DNA from: Gammaproteobacteria bacterium
Lineage (GTDB): Bacteria; Pseudomonadota; Gammaproteobacteria; UBA9214
Assembly (NCBI GenBank): GCA_030599705.1
Contig: JAUVNM010000039.1
Location: forward strand, 1 to 9,539
DNA length: 9,539 nucleotides
Direction of reading: 5' to 3'
How positions within the stretch are numbered: the first letter of the stretch is position 1; every line of letters begins with the position of its first letter. The position numbers and the translations under genes were made by a program. Below are positions 1 to 6,466 of the stretch, one piece after another. The notes under the pieces were generated by a model that searched no databases, was not told where the DNA came from, and was given only the letters and a program-made list of their open reading frames with translations.

Positions 1-34
1 CAACATGGCAGAGCAGCTATCTACCGACAAGTAG

Positions 35-127
35 GTGCTGGTACTGCTGTTGAAGACCGCGGCGGATGTCGCCATGCACGCCATCGAGTACGCCATGGCA
101 CGGGGGGATGTGCGGCGTTTATCCTGA
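35..127 (+). other. Unidentified short reading frame or broken gene end
   Basis: A plus-strand frame runs open from a GTG at 35-37 to a TGA at 125-127 and encodes about 30 residues with a helix-like, protein-like composition (ending ARGDVRRLS). The same frame continues upstream to an ATG at 5-7 and is broken only by a TAG at 32-34. It could be the end of a gene that enters from the left and carries a nonsense codon, a very short gene starting at GTG, or chance. It converges on the cyclase gene that ends at 150. No family is recognised and there is no clear ribosome binding site before the GTG. Confidence 0.2.
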
Positions 128-149
128 GAGGCGGGCAGGAGCTGTTGCG

Positions 150-1766
150 TCAGCTCTTGTTGCAGCGCGACAGGAAGATCGATGCGGCGGAGTCATCCGG
201 CGCTTTTTCAAGGCAACGCCTGAACAGGGCGCCGCTTGTCTCCAGGTTGCCGGCCTCGTACAGACTAACCGCCTCCTCGAACCACTCCCGGGTTTCCAGT
301 TTGGCAGCGGCGAGTTCATCCGGGTCGCAATTAAAGATCTCGTAGACGATTATCTTGTCGGTCTTGCCCTTGACCTGGATATGCCCGATACAGCGGGACT
401 TGAACTCCTCGGGATGCTTGAGACGATTCATGGTGGTCTGACTGATCAGCAGGGTCGCGCCGTATTCCTTGGAGAGTCCCTCGATTCGTGATGCGACGTT
501 GACGGCATCACTGATGACGGTGCCTTCCATGCGATCGGTTTCCCCGATGGTGCCGAGCATCAGGTGCCCGGTATTCAGGCCGATGCCGATGCGCAGGACG
601 CCGTAATGTAAATACTCGCCATGACCGCAGTTTGGCAGTTGTTGCAGCATGGAGATGGCGGTTTTCACGGCATCGTCAGCGTGCGGGAACAGTGCCATGA
701 TGGCATCACCGATATATTTATCGATAAACCCGCCATGCTCCCTGACAATCGGACCCATGATGCTCAGGTAGTTGTTGATGAAGGCAAAATTCTCTTCGGG
801 GCTGAGTTTCTCCGAAATGGTAGTGAAATTCCGGATGTCGGAGAACAGCACAGTCATTTCCTTCTGTGCGTTATCGCCGAGCGAGACATCGATGATCTTT
901 TCCTTCCTGAGGAAGCCGAGAAATTCGTGCGGGACGAAACGGGAGAAGGCCGCGTTGGTCTTGGTGAGTACCAGGTTGGTGGCTGCTGTTTCCCTGGCAT
1001 AGGTCTCGACCAGCAGCAACGAGCGCCGCAGTTCCCGAATGAAGATCGCGAGCAGCAGCAGTGAAATGACGGTGCCTCCCAGCATGAGCAGGGAGGTGCT
1101 GGAGAAGCGTTCCAGGATAACCGTGGATATCACGGGGAGCGTCAGGGTGACGGCATGCACCCCGCGCACCTCACCCACTTTCCAGTCCTTTTTCGGGCTG
1201 GACTCCATGCTGTTGTGGCAGCCCACGCAGCTTTCCTGCATGATGACCGGGCGCGCATAGCGCAGTGTGCGCACGCCGTTATTTGTGGTTATCCTGACAT
1301 AAGACTGTTCATCGAGATTTTCCCGTAAATTTCCGAGCGCCGCCTTTTCAAAGGCATCCCGGGGGCCGCCATCGACGCGCCAGGGCCAGGGAAAGTCACT
1401 GTACAGGTTGGTGTTGATGTCCAGGTGATTATCACTGATCCGGTTCGAAAGGATGATCGAGAAGGTGGCGGGGAACGGGATGTGGCCTTCCTTGGCGCGG
1501 TAGTCCTGGGAGATTTTGATACCGTGGTCGCGCACCCGGGCCACCACTTCGGAGGAGTAGGTCGAACGCGCCTGTGCCAGCGCGTTCAGGTACTGCTCGG
1601 CGTACTGTTCGGCTGATTCCTCGGTGAGGGCGTTGGCGACGGAGTAGATGTTGAAGACAATCAGGCTGATGCTGATCACGAACAGGCTGCCGATGAAGAC
1701 CAGCGGGTGCTGGTAGAACCAACTGAGCCTGCGCGTCCCGGTGGTAACCCGAGCTTTCTCAACCAT
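150..1766 (-). CDS. Membrane adenylate cyclase with periplasmic c-heme DUF3365 sensor domain
   Basis: This 538-residue protein most likely makes cAMP from ATP in the cytoplasm in response to a periplasmic signal. A first membrane helix lies at about 21-43, followed by a periplasmic Tll0287/DUF3365-like domain (about 45-215) with one c-type heme motif, CVGCH, at 180-184. A second membrane helix lies at about 222-244, then a linker helix and a class III nucleotide cyclase domain (about 300-480). Metal-binding aspartates are D310 (FSDIRNFT) and D354 (YIGDA). K350 and T416 sit at the purine-specificity positions in the pattern of bacterial adenylate cyclases, and N423 and R427 (VNVASR) provide transition-state contacts, so the enzyme looks active. 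The tail (about 490-535) resembles a single TPR-like helical pair. The ATG at 1764-1766 follows a GGGGGGA ribosome binding site. No partner gene adjoins it. The ligand or redox cue is unknown; cyclase activity is a family-based call. Confidence 0.9.
   Translation of the reverse strand: MVEKARVTTGTRRLSWFYQHPLVFIGSLFVISISLIVFNIYSVANALTEESAEQYAEQYLNALAQARSTYSSEVVARVRDHGIKISQDYRAKEGHIPFPATFSIILSNRISDNHLDINTNLYSDFPWPWRVDGGPRDAFEKAALGNLRENLDEQSYVRITTNNGVRTLRYARPVIMQESCVGCHNSMESSPKKDWKVGEVRGVHAVTLTLPVISTVILERFSSTSLLMLGGTVISLLLLAIFIRELRRSLLLVETYARETAATNLVLTKTNAAFSRFVPHEFLGFLRKEKIIDVSLGDNAQKEMTVLFSDIRNFTTISEKLSPEENFAFINNYLSIMGPIVREHGGFIDKYIGDAIMALFPHADDAVKTAISMLQQLPNCGHGEYLHYGVLRIGIGLNTGHLMLGTIGETDRMEGTVISDAVNVASRIEGLSKEYGATLLISQTTMNRLKHPEEFKSRCIGHIQVKGKTDKIIVYEIFNCDPDELAAAKLETREWFEEAVSLYEAGNLETSGALFRRCLEKAPDDSAASIFLSRCNKS
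1215..1229 (-). other. c-type heme attachment motif CVGCH in the cyclase sensor
   Basis: These fifteen bases encode C-V-G-C-H (residues 180-184), the canonical CxxCH signature for covalent heme attachment. It lies between the two predicted membrane helices and therefore in the periplasm, where cytochrome c maturation occurs. It is the only CxxCH in the protein. Confidence 0.85.
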
Positions 1767-1959
1767 GCTTTCCCCCCGGGATCCGGATTAGTCAGGCTAG
1801 CTGCATTGCTTGTTGTTGCCCGCTGCCATTCTGCCACTAATTTCTGCTAAAAAACAGATTGTTGCAGCGTTGTAGAATAATCAGTCATGGTGTTTGTGCT
1901 GATCCGGTCTGCATCTGGCCCGTACTTCTCAGTGCAGGGCGAGATGATTGAAGTTGATA

Positions 1960-2343
1960 ATGAAAGACGAACAGAGAGATAAAAAGATACTCGAATGGCA
2001 GAAGAAAGCCCGGCTTGCCGCGAAGCAGCGCAAGGGCCGCAATCTCTATGTCATCACGCTCGACCCCGAGGTGCTGTGGGACAAGCGCTTTCGCCAGGAG
2101 AACCCGGGTTATATAGATGGATTTCCGTGCGTGTATGTCGGGATGACCATTCACGACCCCGGTGACCGCTTCGAGCAGCACATGTCCGGTTACCGTAGCA
2201 GCAAATACCCGCGCCAGTACGGCGTAGAGCTGGCACTGGACCTGCTGGAAGGCTTCGACGCGGAAGGACTCGATGCGGCAGAGCAGGAGGCGGCCCTGGC
2301 GGACTGGCTGCGTGACCAGGGAATGGCGGTGTGGCAGAACTGA
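1960..2343 (+). CDS. GIY-YIG-like nuclease family protein
   Basis: This 127-residue soluble protein resembles a small GIY-YIG-domain family found in marine and soil proteobacteria. The first strand carries LYV (residues 29-31). The second carries CVYVGMT (57-63), corresponding to the YIG element. It is followed by R70, H74 and a conserved YG (87-88). A late glutamate (E108 or E110) precedes the C-terminal GMAVWQN, where the family's metal-binding glutamate and final asparagine are expected. The first 26 residues are a highly charged, probably helical extension. DNA cleavage is inferred from the fold only; no partner or substrate is evident. I chose the ATG at 1960, with a weak GAAG six bases upstream. 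A TTG at 1948 preceded by AGGG is an alternative and would add four residues. The gene stands alone, divergent from the cyclase and convergent with the glutaredoxin gene. Confidence 0.72.
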   Translation: MKDEQRDKKILEWQKKARLAAKQRKGRNLYVITLDPEVLWDKRFRQENPGYIDGFPCVYVGMTIHDPGDRFEQHMSGYRSSKYPRQYGVELALDLLEGFDAEGLDAAEQEAALADWLRDQGMAVWQN

Positions 2344-2361
2344 TGTTTTATCCGTGCCAGC

Positions 2362-2748
2362 CTACGCAAAACTCTTTTGCAGGTATTGAATAATATCGTT
2401 CGACTCGTACAACCACTCCACGTGTCCATCTGCGTTCGTGATGCGCAGGCACGGGACCTTGATCTTTCCGCCCCCTTCAAGCAACTGCTGGCGGCTGGGT
2501 GCGTGTTTCAGTGCGTCGCGGGTCTCGATGTTGAGCGACAGCCGCTTAATGGCGCGCCGTGTCTTGATGCAGAACGGGCAGGTGAGGAACTGGTACATGA
2601 CGAGATGATGAGTCTGCGCGTCGATGTGTTGCTGTACCTCGGGCATGCGCTCGACACCCTTCGGGCGGAACAGCCAGTCCAGTCCAAGCAGGATGGGCCC
2701 GACAATGGCATGGATGATTTTAAAAAAGTATTTAAAGAAAATTCGCAT
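2362..2748 (-). CDS. Glutaredoxin family protein with N-terminal membrane helix
   Basis: This 128-residue protein has a thioredoxin fold of the glutaredoxin type (about residues 48-127). The redox site is C57-P-F-C60, the cis-proline loop is KVPC (97-100), and the glutathione-contacting turn is YESNDII (114-120). The family reduces disulfides or mixed glutathione disulfides using glutathione. The first 27 residues are hydrophobic and basic (IIHAIVGPILLGLDWLF) and look like a membrane anchor, with the basic end and the domain on the cytoplasmic side. The ATG at 2746-2748 lacks a Shine-Dalgarno sequence; instead a perfect TATAAT on this strand lies four bases upstream. The gene converges with the GIY-YIG-like gene 18 bases away and diverges from the membrane cassette. 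Confidence 0.85.
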   Translation of the reverse strand: MRIFFKYFFKIIHAIVGPILLGLDWLFRPKGVERMPEVQQHIDAQTHHLVMYQFLTCPFCIKTRRAIKRLSLNIETRDALKHAPSRQQLLEGGGKIKVPCLRITNADGHVEWLYESNDIIQYLQKSFA

Positions 2749-2752
2749 GATT

Positions 2753-2758
2753 ATTATA
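2753..2758 (-). promoter_or_regulatory. Possible -10 box abutting the glutaredoxin start
   Basis: A perfect TATAAT on the minus strand ends four bases before the glutaredoxin ATG. A transcript begun about seven bases after it would start at or next to the ATG and be nearly leaderless. No good -35 hexamer lies 16-18 bases upstream (GAGGGG or AGGGGG), so this is tentative. Confidence 0.25.
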
Positions 2759-2776
2759 CCGGCTGTCTCATGAGCC

Positions 2777-2798
2777 CCCTCTCCCGCAGGGAGAAGGG
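2777..2798. repeat. GC-rich palindrome A in divergent intergenic region
   Basis: The arms CCCTCTCCC and GGGAGAAGGG pair around a GCA loop with a single bulged A, giving nine base pairs. The sequence type (C-rich arm, short loop, G-rich arm) resembles dispersed intergenic palindromes seen in many proteobacteria. It lies between two divergent genes, so it cannot be a simple terminator for either, and no T-tract follows. Confidence 0.5.
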
Positions 2799-2846
2799 AC
2801 GCTCTGTTTATCTCTTTATGATTTTACGGGAGTCTCCTGCCCCTGG

Positions 2847-2867
2847 CCCTCCCCCGAATGGGGAGGG
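2847..2867. repeat. GC-rich palindrome B in divergent intergenic region
   Basis: CCCTCCCC pairs perfectly with GGGGAGGG across a five-base CGAAT loop, making an eight-pair stem. It lies 68 bases before the start of the membrane cassette and 48 bases after palindrome A, with a similar arm composition. It may be a second copy of the same dispersed element, or a leader hairpin if the cassette is transcribed from further upstream. Confidence 0.5.
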
Positions 2868-2935
2868 TTCGGGCTTGTTGGCTTTGCGGGTCAGGGTGCG
2901 TAGGATGCATGCATCTGGAAACCACGGAGTGTGTT

Positions 2936-3154
2936 ATGAAGTGGCTGGAAAAGATCCCGCTGCCGGTGTTGCTGCCGGTTGCCGTGTTTCTCGCGCTGGC
3001 GCCGTTTACACCCGAGCCGCACCTGTGGCAAAAACTGAAGATGCTGGCGGACGGGACGCTGGTCAAGCCGCTCGATATCTTCGACCTGTTCCTGCACGGC
3101 ACCCCGCTGGTGTTGCTGGTGCTGAAGATCGCGGTGTCTGGCAGGCATGCGTAG
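2936..3154 (+). CDS. Small 'RND transporter'-like membrane protein
   Basis: This 72-residue protein has two predicted membrane helices (about 8-24 and 50-66) joined by a short polar segment containing APF-PEPHL-KL (22-34). It matches a family of very small proteins often labelled 'RND transporter' in databases, although it is far too short to be an RND pump, so that label should not be read as function. The ATG at 2936 has a good GGAG ribosome binding site six bases upstream, which favours this start over an in-frame ATG at 2858. It is the first gene of a three-gene cassette; the next gene starts on the base after its stop. A role as accessory to the TauE/SafE permease two genes on is an inference from context. 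Confidence 0.78.
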   Translation: MKWLEKIPLPVLLPVAVFLALAPFTPEPHLWQKLKMLADGTLVKPLDIFDLFLHGTPLVLLVLKIAVSGRHA

Positions 3155-3442
3155 ATGAAATATTCCTACCCCTGGCTGGCCTTTGGGCTGGGCCTCGTGC
3201 TCAGCCTGGTCCTCTATCGGTTTGGTACGACCGCCAGCGGGGAGGGGATGCCGCTGCTGACGGCCTTGTTGATGTCCGAGTTCGGTTTCCTGGTCACTGC
3301 CATTGCCGCCGGCACGGGCCTGCGGGATCTCGCAAAGCAGGGCATGCGGTTGGCCACGCTGTTGCTGCTGGCCGGTAATCTGTTGCTGGTGGCCAATTTC
3401 CTGCGTATGGGACTGATGTTCTGGCCGCAGGGTGCCGGGTAA
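3155..3442 (+). CDS. Conserved small integral membrane protein of unknown function
   Basis: This 95-residue protein has three predicted membrane helices (about 5-22, 33-53 and 66-88) and a basic loop (RDLAKQGMR, 57-65) between the second and third. I do not recognise a named domain. The ATG follows the upstream TAG with no spacer and without a clear ribosome binding site of its own, so translation is probably coupled. Its stop abuts the start of the permease gene. The position suggests that it works with the permease or is assembled with it. Confidence 0.75.
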   Translation: MKYSYPWLAFGLGLVLSLVLYRFGTTASGEGMPLLTALLMSEFGFLVTAIAAGTGLRDLAKQGMRLATLLLLAGNLLLVANFLRMGLMFWPQGAG

Positions 3443-4357
3443 TTGGTTTTCGAAATCGCGAGTATCACGGCGCCGGTCTGGTTGTTGCTGTCATGGGGGG
3501 TGCTGGTCGGTTTCGTGTTCTCAACCGTCGGGGCCGCCGGCGGGATCCTGGCCTCGGTCGGGATGATCTCCGTGTTCGGCATCGAGAATCCGAACCTGGT
3601 GAAACCGATGGCGCAGGCAATGACGCTGGTCACCCCGTTGATTGCGGTGCCGCTCTACCTGCGCCAGTGCCGGGTAGTCTACCGACTGGCGTTGTTGCTG
3701 GGGGCGGGCGGTGTCCTGGGGGCCTTGCTGGGCAGCACCCTGTCGCACACCTGGCTGTCCGACATGCAGATCTTCAAGCCGGTATTTGCCGTGCTGGTAT
3801 TTTTCATCGCCGCGCAACTGGCGTGGCAGATCTTCCGCAGTAATTCCGCTGCCAATGTGTTGACCCGCACCATGCGGGCGGCCGAGGTGTTCGAGCGCCA
3901 GGTCAGGAGTGGCGGGGGTCTGTGTGACAAGGGGGTTGTCTGCCTGCAGGCCACAGTACGGCGCTTCGCGTTCCGGTTTGGTGATGAGGAGTTCGCGTTC
4001 AATCCCTGGACGCCATTATTCACCGGCATGGGAATTGCGGTATTGTCCTCGGCCCTCGGGGTCGGCGGCGGGTTCCTGCTGGTGCCTTTCATGAGCATCG
4101 TGATGCGCCTGCCAATGTACGTCATCGCGGGCACCTCGGCACTGGCCATCTTGTTCCATTCGTTGACCTCGATTACCAATTACGTGCGACTCGGCATTGA
4201 ACTGGATTTCCCGATGCTGGGTTTTCTGTTGCTCGGTGTGATAGCGGGGTCGGCGATTGGCCCGGCCGTGAGCAAGTTTATTCCGGAGAACGGGCTGCGC
4301 GGATTCCTGTGCGTGGTGCTGGTGTTGATCGGGCTGCGCTACACTGGTTTGTTCTAA
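3443..4357 (+). CDS. TauE/SafE (TSUP) family anion permease
   Basis: This 304-residue inner-membrane permease has the two-fold repeat of the TSUP family. Half one is at about 12-132, with the glycine-rich motif FSTVGAAGGILASVG (26-40). Half two is at about 191-303, with the matching SSALGVGGGFLLVPF (202-216). The halves are joined by a hydrophilic loop (133-190) containing C161 and C167 and ending in FAFNPW. Family members move sulfite, sulfonate or other organosulfur anions; the substrate here is not determined. The reading frame starts at a TTG directly after the TAA of the preceding gene, with AGGG ten bases upstream, so it is probably translated by coupling. It is the last gene of the cassette and converges with the AraC-type gene. 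No clear terminator hairpin is visible in the 33-base gap. Confidence 0.87.
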   Translation: MVFEIASITAPVWLLLSWGVLVGFVFSTVGAAGGILASVGMISVFGIENPNLVKPMAQAMTLVTPLIAVPLYLRQCRVVYRLALLLGAGGVLGALLGSTLSHTWLSDMQIFKPVFAVLVFFIAAQLAWQIFRSNSAANVLTRTMRAAEVFERQVRSGGGLCDKGVVCLQATVRRFAFRFGDEEFAFNPWTPLFTGMGIAVLSSALGVGGGFLLVPFMSIVMRLPMYVIAGTSALAILFHSLTSITNYVRLGIELDFPMLGFLLLGVIAGSAIGPAVSKFIPENGLRGFLCVVLVLIGLRYTGLF

Positions 4358-4390
4358 ACGGGCTACTGCAACTCCGGGATATCTTGCCGA

Positions 4391-5413
4391 TTATGCCGGG
4401 TCCGTTCTGCCCCGGTATTCTACCGGCGACTTGCCGGTCCAGCGTTTGAATGCGCGGGTGAAGTTGCTGGGCTCGGAAAAACCCAGCAGGTAGGTAATTT
4501 CGCCGATGCTGCGGTGGCTGTCGCGCAGGTACTGCAGCGCCAGTTGTTCGCGCGTGTCTTCCAGCAGTTCCTTGAAACTGGTTGCCTCGCCTTTCAGCCG
4601 GCGTTGCAGGCTGCGCAGGCTGACGTGCAGGGTGTCTGCGATGGTTTCCTGCTTCGGCACACCATCGTGCAGTTGCTCGATAATCCTTGCACGTACCTGC
4701 ATGGTGATATTGGCGCGGTCGTAGCGGGCCAGGTAATCCACAACGGTCTGGTCATTGAGGCGTGCGAGTTCCGGTTGCGCTGTCGCGAGTGGCTCGCAGG
4801 CCAGTGTCCTGTCAAAACCGAGACGGTAATCCGCTGCCGCATACTCGATCGCGGGTCCGAACAGCGCCTCGAATTCATCCGCACAGGCAGGCGGCGGCCG
4901 TTGCAGCGTGGCGTGCAGCGGCAGGATGGCCTTGCCCACCGTGAGCTGGCACATGCGCAGGAATACGGCAAAGCCACAGTCGGCGCCGGCGTAGATACCG
5001 TTCATCAGGGTTTCCGGGACATGAATGACCAGGTCGAGGGTTGCGGGCAGTTCTTCCAGCCGGAAGGCGACACTGTTGTTGATGAAACGTGAATAGCGCA
5101 CCAGGCGGGCAAGGGCATCCTGCAGGGTGTCGCTTGCCAGCCAGGCAAAGCCCAGCCCGTGCAGCACGGCGGGCTGGAATAGCCGGGCGGCGGCGAGGCC
5201 AATACAGGGGTTGCCGGTTGCCTCGGCCGCCAGTCCCCACAGTACCTGCGTCCGGGTGGTGGGGAAGCGCATATTCGGATCGTCGACCGCGTCGAGATTG
5301 ATGCCGGCCTGTTCAAACAGGGGGGCCGGGTCGCAGTCATATTCACGTAGTGTTTTTGCCAGCAGTCCGGCGGAACTGCCGAGTGATGTTGTGTCCGTAT
5401 GCGGGCTAGCCAT
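4391..5413 (-). CDS. AraC-family transcriptional regulator (arabinose-binding-domain-like sensor type)
   Basis: This 340-residue regulator has an N-terminal ligand-sensing region (about 15-205) of the kind annotated as the arabinose-binding domain of AraC-type regulators, which occurs in OruR/ArgR-like proteins and does not imply arabinose. A C-terminal AraC DNA-binding domain (about 238-335) carries two helix-turn-helix units: ETIADTLHVSLRSLQRRL at 256-273, and SIGEITYLLGF followed by SNFTRAFKRWTGKSPVEYR at 302-334. I chose the ATG at 5411-5413 because it overlaps the stop of the upstream carboxypeptidase gene by eight bases (ATGGCTAG), a typical coupling arrangement. An in-frame ATG at 5476 would overlap far more. 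The effector and target genes are unknown. Regulation of the adjacent carboxypeptidase is possible but not shown. Confidence 0.88.
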   Translation of the reverse strand: MASPHTDTTSLGSSAGLLAKTLREYDCDPAPLFEQAGINLDAVDDPNMRFPTTRTQVLWGLAAEATGNPCIGLAAARLFQPAVLHGLGFAWLASDTLQDALARLVRYSRFINNSVAFRLEELPATLDLVIHVPETLMNGIYAGADCGFAVFLRMCQLTVGKAILPLHATLQRPPPACADEFEALFGPAIEYAAADYRLGFDRTLACEPLATAQPELARLNDQTVVDYLARYDRANITMQVRARIIEQLHDGVPKQETIADTLHVSLRSLQRRLKGEATSFKELLEDTREQLALQYLRDSHRSIGEITYLLGFSEPSNFTRAFKRWTGKSPVEYRGRTDPA

Positions 5414-6308
5414 CAATCCCGTTTTCAATCCAGTTGCGGATGCGGTTGGAATCTCCGAACGGCGTGAGTTTTCCAAATGAGTTCAGCAGCACGATCACCA
5501 GCGCCTCGTCAGCGATCTTTGCCTGCATGGTCAGGCAGCGGCCGGCCTCGTTGAGGTATCCGGTCTTGCTTAGCTGGATCGACCACGCCTTGTTCTTCAG
5601 CAGGCGGTTGGTATTGCCGTAGCGCAGTTCGCCACGGCGCCGGTACGGGCGGACACGGATGGATTTTGTCGTGGTGGCCCTGCGAATCATCGGGTAGGTT
5701 GCTGCTGCCTGCACCATCTTCACCAGGTCGCGCGCCGAGGCAATATTGCCGGGGTCCAGCCCGGCCGGGTCGGCAAAGCGGGAGGACTGCATGTCCAGCT
5801 CCCGGGCCTTTTTATTCATGGCCTTGACGAAGGCCGCCTTGCCCCCGGGCCAGGTGCGGGCGAGGGCATTGGCGGCGCGGTTCTCGGAGGCCATCAACGC
5901 CAGCTGAAGCATTTGCCGGCGCGGCAGGGTCGCCCCGTATTCGAGGCGTGACCCGGTCAGTTGAATCAGGTCGCGGTCTGCCTTGGTGACTCTGACCGGC
6001 TCATCCAGGGACAACGAGCTGTCCAGTATGACCATCGCTGTCATCAGCTTGGTGATCGAGGCAATCGGGAGGGCTTCATCGCTATGCTTTGTATACAACT
6101 CGTTGCCATGACTGTCCACGACCAGCGCGGCGGCCGAGCGCAGGGTCAGTTTTTTCGGATTCAATTCCGACCAGGCACGCGCCGCGGTGGTATGCCCGGG
6201 GTGATTGCCCGGTTCCAGTTTCGCAAGCTTGAGGGGGGGGGCAGCGGCGACGGACGCCGCTACGAACAGGGTAGTCGACAGACAGCAAAGCATGAGACGG
6301 TGTTTCAT
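5406..6308 (-). CDS. pbpG: D-alanyl-D-alanine carboxypeptidase/endopeptidase, PBP7-like (peptidase S11)
   Basis: This 300-residue periplasmic penicillin-binding protein is of the low-molecular-weight S11 class, which cleaves D-Ala-D-Ala termini or D-Ala-mDap crosslinks in peptidoglycan. All three catalytic motifs are present: S84-I-T-K87 (nucleophile and general base), S141-E-N143, and K248-T-G250. The first 23 residues form a signal peptide ending in VAAA. The length and the lack of a C-terminal amphipathic anchor fit the PBP7/PbpG type better than DacA/DacC; the gene symbol is therefore a best guess. The ATG at 6306-6308 has GGAG eight bases upstream. A longer in-frame ATG at 6413 lacks a signal-peptide start. 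Nine consecutive Cs fall in codons 23-26, at the predicted signal-cleavage boundary. The gene overlaps the AraC gene downstream. Confidence 0.87.
   Translation of the reverse strand: MKHRLMLCCLSTTLFVAASVAAAPPLKLAKLEPGNHPGHTTAARAWSELNPKKLTLRSAAALVVDSHGNELYTKHSDEALPIASITKLMTAMVILDSSLSLDEPVRVTKADRDLIQLTGSRLEYGATLPRRQMLQLALMASENRAANALARTWPGGKAAFVKAMNKKARELDMQSSRFADPAGLDPGNIASARDLVKMVQAAATYPMIRRATTTKSIRVRPYRRRGELRYGNTNRLLKNKAWSIQLSKTGYLNEAGRCLTMQAKIADEALVIVLLNSFGKLTPFGDSNRIRNWIENGIDG
6233..6241. repeat. Nine-base G/C homopolymer inside the carboxypeptidase gene
   Basis: Nine uninterrupted Gs on the plus strand (Cs in the coding strand) span codons 23-26, at the signal-peptide boundary of the carboxypeptidase. 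A one-base slip here would frameshift almost the whole mature protein. The frame is open in this sequence. Confidence 0.8.
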
Positions 6309-6397
6309 GTTTACGGCTCCGTGGGGCACTGAGGGTGAACTCTGGACTATTCCTGCCTGAAATGCAACCAAATACAGCGTGTTGCGAGCGTAATGTA

Positions 6398-6426
6398 ATG
6401 TCAATGTTAGCAAGATTCGCTATAGT
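6398..6426 (+). promoter_or_regulatory. Candidate sigma70-type promoter for the DUF6940 gene
   Basis: ATGTCA at 6398-6403 (four of six matches to TTGACA) is followed after 17 bases by TATAGT at 6421-6426 (five of six matches to TATAAT). Transcription would start near 6433 and leave a leader of about 34 bases before the ATG at 6467. This is a visual match only. Confidence 0.35.
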
Positions 6427-6466
6427 CAACCGGGTACTCGTTCAACAACCGGAGTGCTCAGGGCCG

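Noticed and set aside
136..159. Hairpin with nine-pair stem (one G-T pair) across the end of the cyclase gene
   Set aside because: The stem CAGGAGCTG/CAGCTCTTG is real but overlaps the stop codon and is not followed by a T-tract on either strand, so a terminator call is not supported.
1950..2343. The GIY-YIG-like gene as part of a homing endonuclease or mobile element
   Set aside because: There is no intron, intein, flanking repeat or DNA-binding domain; it is a short stand-alone chromosomal protein.
2936..3154. Reading the first cassette gene as an RND efflux pump
   Set aside because: At 72 residues with two membrane helices it is far too short for an RND protein, so only the database-style family label applies.
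2377..3378. Long plus-strand open frame across the glutaredoxin gene, the intergenic gap and the first cassette genes
   Set aside because: It is antisense to a glutaredoxin with intact motifs and out of frame with two clear membrane proteins, so it is a GC-rich shadow frame.
6371..6404. Perfect TTGACA on the minus strand upstream of the carboxypeptidase gene
   Set aside because: No hexamer resembling TATAAT lies 16-18 bases downstream; the nearest AT-rich candidate is 22 bases away, too far for a standard promoter.
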